Source: Chitinophagaceae bacterium (GTDB lineage Bacteria > Bacteroidota > Bacteroidia > Chitinophagales > Chitinophagaceae). Taken from it: a stretch of DNA of 13,752 nt. This document shows, piece after piece, positions 6,885-13,752 of this stretch. The notes below the pieces were generated by a model that saw only the letters and a list, made by a program, of their open reading frames with translations, was not told where the DNA came from and did no database searches. The position numbers and the translations under genes are program-made. Position 1 is the first letter of the stretch, and each line of letters starts with the position of its first letter. Location of the stretch: assembly GCA_008080615.1 (NCBI GenBank), contig VIKJ01000008.1, positions 1 to 13,752 on the forward strand, in the 5' to 3' direction.

Positions 6885-7826
6885 ATGGACAAAAAATTAC
6901 AAACCTACCTTACAGATGAATCAGTGTTTTTTAATGAATTGATTGGAAAAAGAATGTCTGGGAATAGGATTCCTATTGAGGCTGATTATAGAAGAGCAAC
7001 AAAATATATTCCAGAGGATAAAAATTCTGATAATGAGTTAATCGATCCATATTTATATAAAATTGTTCAAGGTGATTATATAGATGAACTTATTGAAAGA
7101 ATTGCTAAACAATCTGGCAACGCACTAGATATTTGTTGTGGTCCTGGATGGCTGGCTTTGGAATTAGCAAGATTTGGTGTTAATGTTGATGCATATGACA
7201 TTTCCGATATTGCAATTGCTACTGGCGAGAAAATGTTGTTGGAGAATCCTTTCCCACTTGGAAATGGTCAAGTTACATATAACTGTTTAGATGTAAATAA
7301 AATTAATTTCGATAAGAGAAAAAATGACACTATATATGGTTTTAGTGCTTTTCATCATGTTTATGAATTCGATAAATTTATGAATAACTGTTATAATAAT
7401 TTAAATGAGGGGGGCTTGATGGTTACATTTGATGATATTGGATATACTAAAATGGATTCATTTTTTAAGAATCTGTTCCTTTTTATTTTGCCTACATTTG
7501 AATTAACTTATTTAGATAAATTTGTGAGGCTTTTTAATTATATATTTAAAGGCAAATTATTTTCAAATGAGATTTATTCTCCAATGGAAATTTATGCAGC
7601 AAAACATGATGTTGCTTCTGATGCAATACTAGATTTCTTTACTAAAAAGATGAAATTGGAAAAGATGGTCTATTATGGGGCATTTTCGGTTAGAGTTTGT
7701 AACTCTATTAGTGGTCCTGATTGGTTTAGATATACTACTTCTAAATTTTTAACATTTTTAGATAAATTTTTAATTAAGATAGGGGTATGCAGAGGATATT
7801 ATAGAATTATTTATTCTACAAAATAA
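6885..7826 (+). CDS. Class I SAM-dependent methyltransferase
   Basis: I choose ATG 6885, two bases after the wzx stop, giving 313 residues. An in-frame TTG at 6855 would add ten residues encoded inside wzx and is less likely. Motif I is LDICCGPGWLAL (81-92), followed by VDAYDIS (101-107) as the acidic ribose-binding strand. FSAFHHVYEF (153-162) and the NLNEGGLMVTFDD stretch (172-184) are the usual later Rossmann motifs. The N-terminal 80 residues and a basic, aromatic C-terminus (FLTFLDKFLIKIGV) are outside the core and could bind the acceptor or membrane. Its place between wzx and two glycosyltransferases suggests O- or N-methylation of a sugar in the repeat unit, or of the chain end. The acceptor cannot be told from sequence. 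Confidence 0.85.
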   Translation: MDKKLQTYLTDESVFFNELIGKRMSGNRIPIEADYRRATKYIPEDKNSDNELIDPYLYKIVQGDYIDELIERIAKQSGNALDICCGPGWLALELARFGVNVDAYDISDIAIATGEKMLLENPFPLGNGQVTYNCLDVNKINFDKRKNDTIYGFSAFHHVYEFDKFMNNCYNNLNEGGLMVTFDDIGYTKMDSFFKNLFLFILPTFELTYLDKFVRLFNYIFKGKLFSNEIYSPMEIYAAKHDVASDAILDFFTKKMKLEKMVYYGAFSVRVCNSISGPDWFRYTTSKFLTFLDKFLIKIGVCRGYYRIIYSTK

Positions 7827-7831
7827 CAATA

Positions 7832-8806
7832 ATGAGTAACATTAAATTATCTATTTGTATTGCAACTTATAATAGGTCAACATATTTAAAAAGTATGTTA
7901 GATAGTATTATACCTAATTTAAATTCTCAGATTGAAATAGTTATAGTAGATAGTAGCGATAATTTATATACTTCTGAACTTATTTCAGATTTCTATAAAT
8001 CTAAAATAAAATATATTTATTTAGGTGTTAAAAGTGGTGTTGATAAAGACTATGATACGTGTATTTCTTATGCTTCAGGAGAATATTGTTGGTTATTAAC
8101 AGATGACGATGTTTTAAAGGAAAATTCTTTAAACACAATTTTTAATTATTTAAATGTTGATTACTCAATCTTGATTGTTAATTCTGAATTAAGAAGCCGC
8201 GATTTATCGGAAGTCTATAGGTTAAAACAATTGCCCATTGACTTTAATTTAGTTTTAAGTAATTCAATGGATGATTTTAGAAAACTTTTTAAAGAAGTTT
8301 CAAATTACTTATCATTTATTGGTGGTCTAATCATTAAGAGGGAGCTTTGGCTAAGCCGTAATAGAGAAATTTATTATGGGACAGAATTTATTCATATGGG
8401 AGTTATTTTTCAAAAATTACTTCCTAGTAAAATTCTAATAATTTCAGAGCCTCATATTTCTATTCGGATGAATAATTCATTGTGGTCGAATAGAGCGTTT
8501 AAAATTTGGTTTATTAATTGGCCATTATTGATTCATTCATTTGATCTTTTTGATAAATCAGACAAAATTTTTATTGTCTCTTTAAATCCCTTAAAACAAC
8601 TAATTAAGTTACTTTTTTATCGCTCATTAGGTGCGTTTAATATTGAAGGATTTAAACTTTATAAAGAATCTTTTAAGAGTAATTTTATTATTAATAGTGT
8701 GTTATTTATTATAGCCAAATCAAATAAGAGCATTATTCGATATATAATAGGGTTGTATGCTTTTCTATTTAAAAGGAAGTGGATGATTATTGACTTGAAA
8801 TTATGA
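7832..8806 (+). CDS. Family 2 glycosyltransferase (abequosyltransferase/RfbV-like subgroup)
   Basis: A 324-residue GT-A enzyme. The N-terminus LSICIATYNRSTYLKSMLDS (6-25) and IVIVDSSD (36-43) form the nucleotide-sugar fold. GVDKDYDTCISYASGEYCWL (69-88) leads into the acidic metal site TDDDV (90-94), a pattern I associate with RfbV/WbaV-type transferases. The C-terminal part is basic and hydrophobic (residues 230-320), fitting membrane association near undecaprenyl-linked acceptors. It should add one sugar to the cytoplasmic repeat unit; donor and linkage are not predictable. It lies 5 nt after the methyltransferase gene without a Shine-Dalgarno. Its stop overlaps an ATG at 8803 that opens only a 6-codon reading frame before the next gene. 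Confidence 0.88.
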   Translation: MSNIKLSICIATYNRSTYLKSMLDSIIPNLNSQIEIVIVDSSDNLYTSELISDFYKSKIKYIYLGVKSGVDKDYDTCISYASGEYCWLLTDDDVLKENSLNTIFNYLNVDYSILIVNSELRSRDLSEVYRLKQLPIDFNLVLSNSMDDFRKLFKEVSNYLSFIGGLIIKRELWLSRNREIYYGTEFIHMGVIFQKLLPSKILIISEPHISIRMNNSLWSNRAFKIWFINWPLLIHSFDLFDKSDKIFIVSLNPLKQLIKLLFYRSLGAFNIEGFKLYKESFKSNFIINSVLFIIAKSNKSIIRYIIGLYAFLFKRKWMIIDLKL

Positions 8807-8816
8807 TAAATATGAT

Positions 8817-9530
8817 ATGCTAAGTGTTGTTGTAGCCACCTTTAATGGGTCTAAATATATTCAAATTCAATTAAATTCAATATTATCACAACTAAAACCA
8901 TTTGATGAAGTTATTGTAATTGATGATTGTTCTGTTGATGATACTGTAATTAAAATTGACCAACTAGATGACCCAAGAATAAAATTATTTAAAAATAATG
9001 TAAATATTGGCCATGTTAAATCATTCGAAAAAGGAATTTTAGCGTGTTCTGGAGATATTATTTTTCTTTCTGATCAAGATGATTACTGGCTTCCTAATAA
9101 AACGGAGGTTATGGTAAATGAACTTAATAGCAATAATTTTGATTTGATAATTTCTTCTTATTTTGTTTCCCAAAATCAAGGTGTTGTTGATAAATTGTCT
9201 GCGCAACAGGTTGAACTTAGAGCATCACATAGAATAAATAATTTGGTATCAATTATTTCTGGGAACAATCAATATCTAGGGTCATTAATGTGCTTTAAAA
9301 AGTCTGCTATTCAAAAATATTTGCCTTTCCCTGATTTTATAGAAGCTCATGATATTTATATTGCCTCTGCATTTAATATTGACTCTAAAGTAGGGCATAT
9401 TAATATTCCTTTAGTTATTAGAACTTTAACTGGGCATAATCTAACAACTTCTAATAGAAGTTTGTTTAAGAAATTTTTAAGTAGGTTTATATTTTTCAGG
9501 ACACTTTTATTTAGATTTCTTTCAATTTGA
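8817..9530 (+). CDS. Family 2 glycosyltransferase (rhamnosyltransferase-like subgroup)
   Basis: A 237-residue GT-A enzyme. LSVVVATFNGSKYIQIQLNS (2-21), VIDDCSVDDT (34-43), the metal-binding LSDQDDYW (84-91) and the later EAHDIYIAS (176-184) with VIRTLTGHNLTTS (200-212) match the subgroup often annotated as rhamnosyl- or related 6-deoxysugar transferases. It is shorter than the usual 260-320 residues because it ends soon after the core, with a basic hydrophobic helix (residues 214-237) that may bind the membrane. The start at 8817 is the only ATG giving the complete nucleotide-binding strand; ATGs at 8803 and 8812 are in another frame. The stop overlaps the wzy TTG by 4 nt (TTGA). An L-FucNAc donor from the downstream pathway is a speculative option. 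Confidence 0.86.
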   Translation: MLSVVVATFNGSKYIQIQLNSILSQLKPFDEVIVIDDCSVDDTVIKIDQLDDPRIKLFKNNVNIGHVKSFEKGILACSGDIIFLSDQDDYWLPNKTEVMVNELNSNNFDLIISSYFVSQNQGVVDKLSAQQVELRASHRINNLVSIISGNNQYLGSLMCFKKSAIQKYLPFPDFIEAHDIYIASAFNIDSKVGHINIPLVIRTLTGHNLTTSNRSLFKKFLSRFIFFRTLLFRFLSI

Positions 9531-10696
9531 GAAGTAAAATATTTTACTTGATTTTGATTATTGCATTTATAGAGCCATTTGGAGATTCTATTTTGTTGTC
9601 TTATGGAATTACATATGATATTGGAGATATTATTGTTAAAAATATTATTTCTTCCCTTTTTTTATTGTTGATTGTTTTTTCATTTCCTAGTAGTTTACCA
9701 AGATTATCATCAGTCTATCTTCCGATATATTTATTTTTCTTTGTCGTTTTTACAGCTTTCGCAAATGGATTAATTTTTAATATTCCTAGAAATGCATTAA
9801 ATGACTTTACCTCTTTTCTCCCAATTATACTCCTTTTTTTTGTAAGAAATTATGTATTTGATTTAGACTATATTAAATTATCGAAGTTTTTAATTGTTGT
9901 TCTAGCTGTTAAGTATTTAATATATCAATCTTTTACGATTGGGATTTTTGGTGTTCCTTCATGGAAAATATTAATGAAACAAAGCCCAGCATTGTTGGTA
10001 TGTTTTTCAATTTTATTAGGGCGCGTTTTTAATTCAAAAATTCGAGATGTTAAAGGTGGTTATATCTATTTATTTGTATGTTTTTTTTTAATTTTGGTTG
10101 CTCAATCTCGAATGCTTATAATATCAACTCTTTTTATTATTGTGGTTAATATCTTGATTAGTAAAAGAAAAAGGGTTATACTATATTTATTACCTTTTTT
10201 TGTTATTTCTTTCTTTGTCTTTCTTTCGGCACAGGATTTAACTTTAGACAATATTTTAGACCATTATAGTGGTGACCTTTTTGATGAGGGTTTAGAATAT
10301 CGAAATATTCAATTTCATGAGATATTGAATCGAATTACTGAAAGTCCAATTTTGGGTAAGGGGCTTGGATATTTTAACCCCAAGTATTTAGATTATTCTC
10401 AGTTTGCTAAACCTTATCAATTAGAACTTGATTTGTTTAACTTTATTTCTAAAATTGGGACTTGCCTTTCTTTTATATATTTCTTTGGATATTTTTTAAT
10501 TTTGGTAATTTTATTTTTGGCTAAAAAACCTCAGGATATAAATGATTTGATTTTATTTTATATTGGAGTTATCTCCTTGCTTATTTATAGTGTAGGTCAA
10601 ACCTTTCATCAAGGATATCTTTTTTGGTTAATTCTATTGTTGTTTTTTATAAATTTTACAAAACGTTTTTCTAAATTTAATTTTAATAATGAATAA
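9527..10696 (+). CDS. wzy: Wzy-type O-antigen/polysaccharide polymerase, TTG start
   Basis: A 389-residue, strongly hydrophobic protein with about ten membrane segments (for example 3-19, 37-53, 63-80, 95-109, 117-135, 154-168, 178-210, 216-233, 312-332, 340-377). One large hydrophilic, presumably periplasmic loop (about 235-305) holds GKGLGYF (277-283) and ELDLFNFISKIG (300-311), the pattern of Wzy/O-antigen ligase proteins. Wzy proteins are too diverse for a name beyond the family, but position next to GT genes and wzx supports polymerase over ligase. The first internal Met is near residue 150 and an in-frame stop lies at 9512, so TTG at 9527 is the likely start, overlapping the previous stop. 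The 3' end overlaps fnlA by 8 nt. Confidence 0.85.
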   Translation: MRSKIFYLILIIAFIEPFGDSILLSYGITYDIGDIIVKNIISSLFLLLIVFSFPSSLPRLSSVYLPIYLFFFVVFTAFANGLIFNIPRNALNDFTSFLPIILLFFVRNYVFDLDYIKLSKFLIVVLAVKYLIYQSFTIGIFGVPSWKILMKQSPALLVCFSILLGRVFNSKIRDVKGGYIYLFVCFFLILVAQSRMLIISTLFIIVVNILISKRKRVILYLLPFFVISFFVFLSAQDLTLDNILDHYSGDLFDEGLEYRNIQFHEILNRITESPILGKGLGYFNPKYLDYSQFAKPYQLELDLFNFISKIGTCLSFIYFFGYFLILVILFLAKKPQDINDLILFYIGVISLLIYSVGQTFHQGYLFWLILLLFFINFTKRFSKFNFNNE

Positions 10697-11723
10697 TATT
10701 TTATTAATAACTGGTGGTACAGGATCTTTTGGTAATGCAGTATTAAACCGTTTTTTAAATATTGATTATTTTTCAGAAATCAGGATTTTCAGTAGAGATG
10801 AAAAAAAGCAGGATGATCTTCGAAAAAGAATTAATAACAATAAAGTCAAGTTTTACATTGGTGATGTTCGTGATCGAGATAGTTTGATTCTGGCAATTAA
10901 TGGGGTTGATTTTATTTTCCATGCTGCAGCATTAAAGCAAGTGCCTTCTTGTGAATTTTTTCCATTAGAAGCAGTAAAGACTAATGTCATTGGAACCGAT
11001 AATGTTCTAACTATAGCGCATGATTTTAAAGTTAAAAAGGTTGTAGTTCTTAGTACTGATAAAGCAGCATATCCAATTAATGCAATGGGAATGTCTAAGG
11101 CATTAATGGAAAAGGTGATGGTTGCTAAATCAAGGATAATTGATTCATCAAAAACGATATTTTGTGGTACTAGATACGGTAATGTGATGGCTTCTAGGGG
11201 GTCTGTAATCCCATTATTCATTGATCAAATTAAGGAAGGTAAACCTTTGACTTTAACGGATCCTCATATGACTCGATTTATGATGACATTAGAAGATGCA
11301 GTGGATTTAGTACTTTATGCATTTGAAAATGCAAATCAAGGTGATTTATTTGTTCAAAAAGCGCCATCTGCTACAGTTGGAACATTAGCGCAGGCTTTGA
11401 TTGAACTTTATAAATCAAAGAGTGAGATAAAGGTGATTGGAACAAGACACGGTGAAAAGTTATATGAGACCCTAGTTAATAGAGAAGACATGATTAAAGC
11501 TCAAGATTTGGGTGAATATTATAGAATTCCAGCTGATAACCGTGACTTAAATTATGAACAATATTTCTCTGAAGGTACACCTGAATTAGTTAATTTTGAT
11601 GAATACCACTCTCATAATACTTCTATTTTAGATATTGAGGGAATGAAGAAATTGTTATTAAAGTTGCCGATTATAAGAAAGGATATTTTAGGGGAAGTTG
11701 ATGCAATTCAATATCCTTATTAG
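10689..11723 (+). CDS. fnlA: UDP-GlcNAc 4,6-dehydratase/5-epimerase (FnlA/CapE/WbjB)
   Basis: First enzyme of UDP-L-FucNAc synthesis: it makes the 4-keto-6-deoxy-L-hexose intermediate from UDP-GlcNAc in the cytoplasm. The 344 residues match the family length. Seen: the NAD(P) loop GGTGSFG (9-15), GDVRDRD (58-64), HAAALKQVP (78-86), LSTDKAAYPINAMGMSK (121-137) and RYGNVMASRGSV (162-173). The usual SDR Tyr of YxxxK is Met (MxxxK, 133-137 region), which is normal for CapE/WbjB proteins, so this is not a defect. fnlB and fnlC follow directly, confirming the pathway. The start overlaps the wzy end by 8 nt. Confidence 0.95.
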   Translation: MNNILLITGGTGSFGNAVLNRFLNIDYFSEIRIFSRDEKKQDDLRKRINNNKVKFYIGDVRDRDSLILAINGVDFIFHAAALKQVPSCEFFPLEAVKTNVIGTDNVLTIAHDFKVKKVVVLSTDKAAYPINAMGMSKALMEKVMVAKSRIIDSSKTIFCGTRYGNVMASRGSVIPLFIDQIKEGKPLTLTDPHMTRFMMTLEDAVDLVLYAFENANQGDLFVQKAPSATVGTLAQALIELYKSKSEIKVIGTRHGEKLYETLVNREDMIKAQDLGEYYRIPADNRDLNYEQYFSEGTPELVNFDEYHSHNTSILDIEGMKKLLLKLPIIRKDILGEVDAIQYPY

Positions 11724-11725
11724 TT

Positions 11726-12841
11726 ATGATAAAAGTAGGTGTAACTGGCTCTAATGGATTTATAGGATGGCATTTGTGCCACAACTTAGGATTAGATTCC
11801 AATAAATTTGAGGTAATTGAATTTAAACGAGAATGGTTCAATAAGATTGAAGAGCTTGATTTTTTTGTCTCTAAATGTGATGCAATAATCCATTTAGCAG
11901 GACTTAATAGACATAGTGAAGAAGAAGTAATCTACAAAACAAATATTGGATTGGCTGAAAGGCTAATTGAATCATTTGAAAGAACGAATTATAAGGGTCA
12001 ATTAATATTTTCTTCATCAATCCAAGAAGAACGTAATAATACTTTTGGGAACTCTAAGAAAATAGCCAAACAGCTGTTTTTTAATTGGGCTATTAAATCT
12101 GGAGCGAATTTCAAGGGTTTAATTATACCAAATGTATTCGGGGCATTTGGAGTTCCATTTTATAATTCTGTCGTTTCTACATTTTGTCATCAATTAGTTC
12201 AAAATGAAATACCCGAAATTGAAAAAGATGCAACACTTAATTTAATCTATATAAATGATCTTGTAAAAGTTATCATTGATTTAATTGAAGTTGAATCCAT
12301 TGAAAACATAAATGTTAATTATACTGATTCCTATAAAGTTTCTCAATTACTAGATCTTTTGAACACGTTTAAATTGAAATATTTTGAAAATGGACAAATT
12401 CCTAGTTTCAATAATCAATTTGAAACCAATCTATTTAATACTTTCAGGTCTTATTTTAATTTTAATACCTATTTCCCAATTAAATATAAAAATAACATTG
12501 ACGAACGTGGGAATTTTGTTGAGATAATAAAACTTGAAACGGGAGGTCAAGTTTCTTTTTCCACAACAAAAAAAGGAATCACAAGAGGGAATCACTTTCA
12601 TACAAGAAAAATTGAGAGATTTTCAGTGATAAAGGGGGAAGCATTAATTCAGCTAAGAAAAATTGGAAGTATCGAAGTGTATAATTATTATCTGTCTGGC
12701 GATAATCCAGCCTATGTAGACATGCCAATATGGTACACTCATAATATTAAAAATATAGGAGAGGAGGAGTTATATACAATGTTTTGGATCAATGAATTTT
12801 ACGATGTAAATGATCCAGACACTTACTTCGAAACAGTATAA
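11726..12841 (+). CDS. fnlB: Bifunctional UDP-4-keto-6-deoxysugar reductase with C-terminal cupin (FnlB/CapF/WbjC)
   Basis: Second enzyme of UDP-L-FucNAc synthesis: the cupin domain acts in C3 epimerisation and the N-terminal SDR domain reduces the 4-keto group. At 371 residues it matches S. aureus CapF. Seen: the Rossmann loop GSNGFIG (8-14), HLAGLNR (56-62), SSSIQ (96-100), LIYINDL (173-179), the domain joint DERGNFVE (259-266), the cupin metal motif GNHFHTRKIERF (288-299) and DMPIWYTHNI. The unusual point is the SDR catalytic segment, which reads TFGNSKK: Phe107 stands where CapF has the Tyr of YxxxK, while Lys111 is kept. The gene starts 2 nt after fnlA and stops 11 nt before fnlC. Confidence 0.94.
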   Translation: MIKVGVTGSNGFIGWHLCHNLGLDSNKFEVIEFKREWFNKIEELDFFVSKCDAIIHLAGLNRHSEEEVIYKTNIGLAERLIESFERTNYKGQLIFSSSIQEERNNTFGNSKKIAKQLFFNWAIKSGANFKGLIIPNVFGAFGVPFYNSVVSTFCHQLVQNEIPEIEKDATLNLIYINDLVKVIIDLIEVESIENINVNYTDSYKVSQLLDLLNTFKLKYFENGQIPSFNNQFETNLFNTFRSYFNFNTYFPIKYKNNIDERGNFVEIIKLETGGQVSFSTTKKGITRGNHFHTRKIERFSVIKGEALIQLRKIGSIEVYNYYLSGDNPAYVDMPIWYTHNIKNIGEEELYTMFWINEFYDVNDPDTYFETV

Positions 12842-12852
12842 ATAGATAAGTA

Positions 12853-13752
12853 ATGAATATGCGTTTAAAAGTAATGACTGTTGTAGGCACTAGGCCTGAA
12901 ATTATAAGATTAGCAAGAGTCATGTATGCTTTAGATAATTCTGATGCCATTGAACATATAATTGTTCATACTGGTCAAAATTATGACTATGAACTAAATC
13001 AAATATTTTTTGACGATTTAGCTATTCGTAAACCTGATTACTTTTTAAATGCTGCAGGAACTACTGCTACAGAAACAATTGGGAAAATTCTAATAAATAT
13101 TGATCCTTTATTAGATCAATTAAAACCTGATGCATTTTTAGTTTTAGGAGATACTAATAGTTGTTTATGTGCAATTCCTGCTAAAAAACGACATATACCG
13201 ATATTTCATATGGAAGCGGGTAATCGTTGTTTTGATCAACGTGTCCCTGAAGAAACGAATCGTAAGATTGTAGACCATATTTCTGATATAAATATGACTT
13301 ACAGTGATATTGCTCGCGAATACCTTTTGCGGGAAGGCTTATCTGCTGATAGAATCATTAAAACAGGTTCGCCAATGTTTGAAGTGTTGAATCATTATTT
13401 GTCATCAATTAAATCTTCGAATGTATTAGAACGATTAGCTTTAGAAAGTAATAAATATTTTGTTGTATCTGCTCATCGGGAAGAGAATATAAGCAGTGAT
13501 ACGAATTTTAGAGGATTAATTACTAGTTTAAATTTAGTAGCTGAAAAATATGATTTACCTATAATTGTAAGCACTCACCCCCGAACTAGAAAAATGATCG
13601 ATGAAAAAGGAATTGTTTTGCATAAAAACATTCAGCTATTAAAGCCTTTGGGTTTTAATGATTACAATGCTTTGCAGTTGCATTCTAAAGCAGTGTTATC
13701 TGATAGCGGCACAATTTCTGAGGAATCATCAATTTTGAATTTCCCTGCATTA
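12853..13752 (+). CDS. fnlC: UDP-N-acetylsugar 2-epimerase (FnlC/CapG/WbjD), 3' end outside window
   Basis: The frame is open to the last base: 300 codons are visible of about 375 expected. It is a WecB-like GT-B-fold epimerase that inverts C2 as the last step to UDP-L-FucNAc. Seen: GTRPE (12-16), VHTGQNYD, LGDTNS (98-103), HMEAGNRCFDQRVPEETNR (119-137; the NRC variant is typical of FnlC/CapG, WecB having LRS), TGSP, SAHREEN (His208-Arg209-Glu210), STHPRT (240-245) and SDSGTISEESS (283-293). The expected catalytic acids (Asp100, Glu121) and histidine are present. I chose ATG 12853, 11 nt after the fnlB stop; an in-frame ATG at 12859 is an alternative two codons later. A FucNAc transferase gene often follows in such loci but is not visible here. 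Confidence 0.95.
   Translation, partial: MNMRLKVMTVVGTRPEIIRLARVMYALDNSDAIEHIIVHTGQNYDYELNQIFFDDLAIRKPDYFLNAAGTTATETIGKILINIDPLLDQLKPDAFLVLGDTNSCLCAIPAKKRHIPIFHMEAGNRCFDQRVPEETNRKIVDHISDINMTYSDIAREYLLREGLSADRIIKTGSPMFEVLNHYLSSIKSSNVLERLALESNKYFVVSAHREENISSDTNFRGLITSLNLVAEKYDLPIIVSTHPRTRKMIDEKGIVLHKNIQLLKPLGFNDYNALQLHSKAVLSDSGTISEESSILNFPAL

Noticed and set aside
11082..11102. Met instead of Tyr in the SDR motif of FnlA as a defect
   Set aside because: The NAMGMSK form is normal for CapE/WbjB-type dehydratase-epimerases, so it is not evidence of inactivation.
10853..11221. Open reading frame of 122 codons on the - strand
   Set aside because: It lies wholly inside fnlA, whose family motifs are unambiguous on the + strand. 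Its translation shows no recognisable motif, so it is a shadow frame.
1..13752. tRNA, rRNA, CRISPR array, insertion sequence, riboswitch or rho-independent terminator
   Set aside because: Genes fill almost the whole window, with no gap above 38 nt. I saw no transposase motif, no regularly spaced direct repeats and no GC-rich stem followed by a T run between genes.

Overview
The window is an AT-rich, single-strand gene block for surface polysaccharide synthesis (an O-antigen or capsule locus). All fourteen genes lie on the + strand. They are packed with overlaps of 1-14 nt or gaps of 2-38 nt, which suggests one transcript entering from the left and leaving to the right. No internal promoter or terminator is convincing. 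Low GC, starts without visible Shine-Dalgarno sequences, and the types of genes present suggest a member of the Bacteroidota (Flavobacteriia-like). That assignment is inference; no 16S or other marker is present.

Region 1 (1-4073) looks like the end of a legionaminic-type nonulosonic acid (NulO) pathway. It holds a sugar-1-phosphate nucleotidyltransferase cut by the left edge (PtmE-like), a CMP-acylneuraminate synthetase family protein (LegF/PtmB/NeuA family), then a HisF2-like cyclase subunit, a HisH-like glutaminase and a WbuX/WbpG-type N-acetyl sugar amidotransferase. The last three are the known trio that turns an N-acetyl group into an acetamidino group. The predicted product is an activated NulO carrying an acetamidino substituent. 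The earlier enzymes are presumably left of the window.

Region 2 (4091-10696) is the assembly section, apparently even more AT-rich. It holds a GT-B-like transferase with an HP motif (candidate NulO transferase), a Wzx flippase, a class I SAM methyltransferase, two GT2 glycosyltransferases and a Wzy polymerase. Both membrane-protein genes, wzx and wzy, must start at TTG; the other genes whose start is visible use ATG.

Region 3 (10689-13752) is the UDP-L-FucNAc pathway fnlA-fnlB-fnlC (capEFG-like), with fnlC cut by the right edge after 300 codons. Together the genes predict a Wzx/Wzy-dependent glycan containing L-FucNAc and an amidino-NulO, possibly O-methylated.

The items most worth a second look are: a Phe in place of the SDR Tyr in FnlB; a Glu in place of the second catalytic Asp in the HisF-like protein; TTG starts on wzx and wzy, with a 7-codon mini-ORF that ends on the wzx start; the unassigned GT-B protein; and a G7 tract in wzx.
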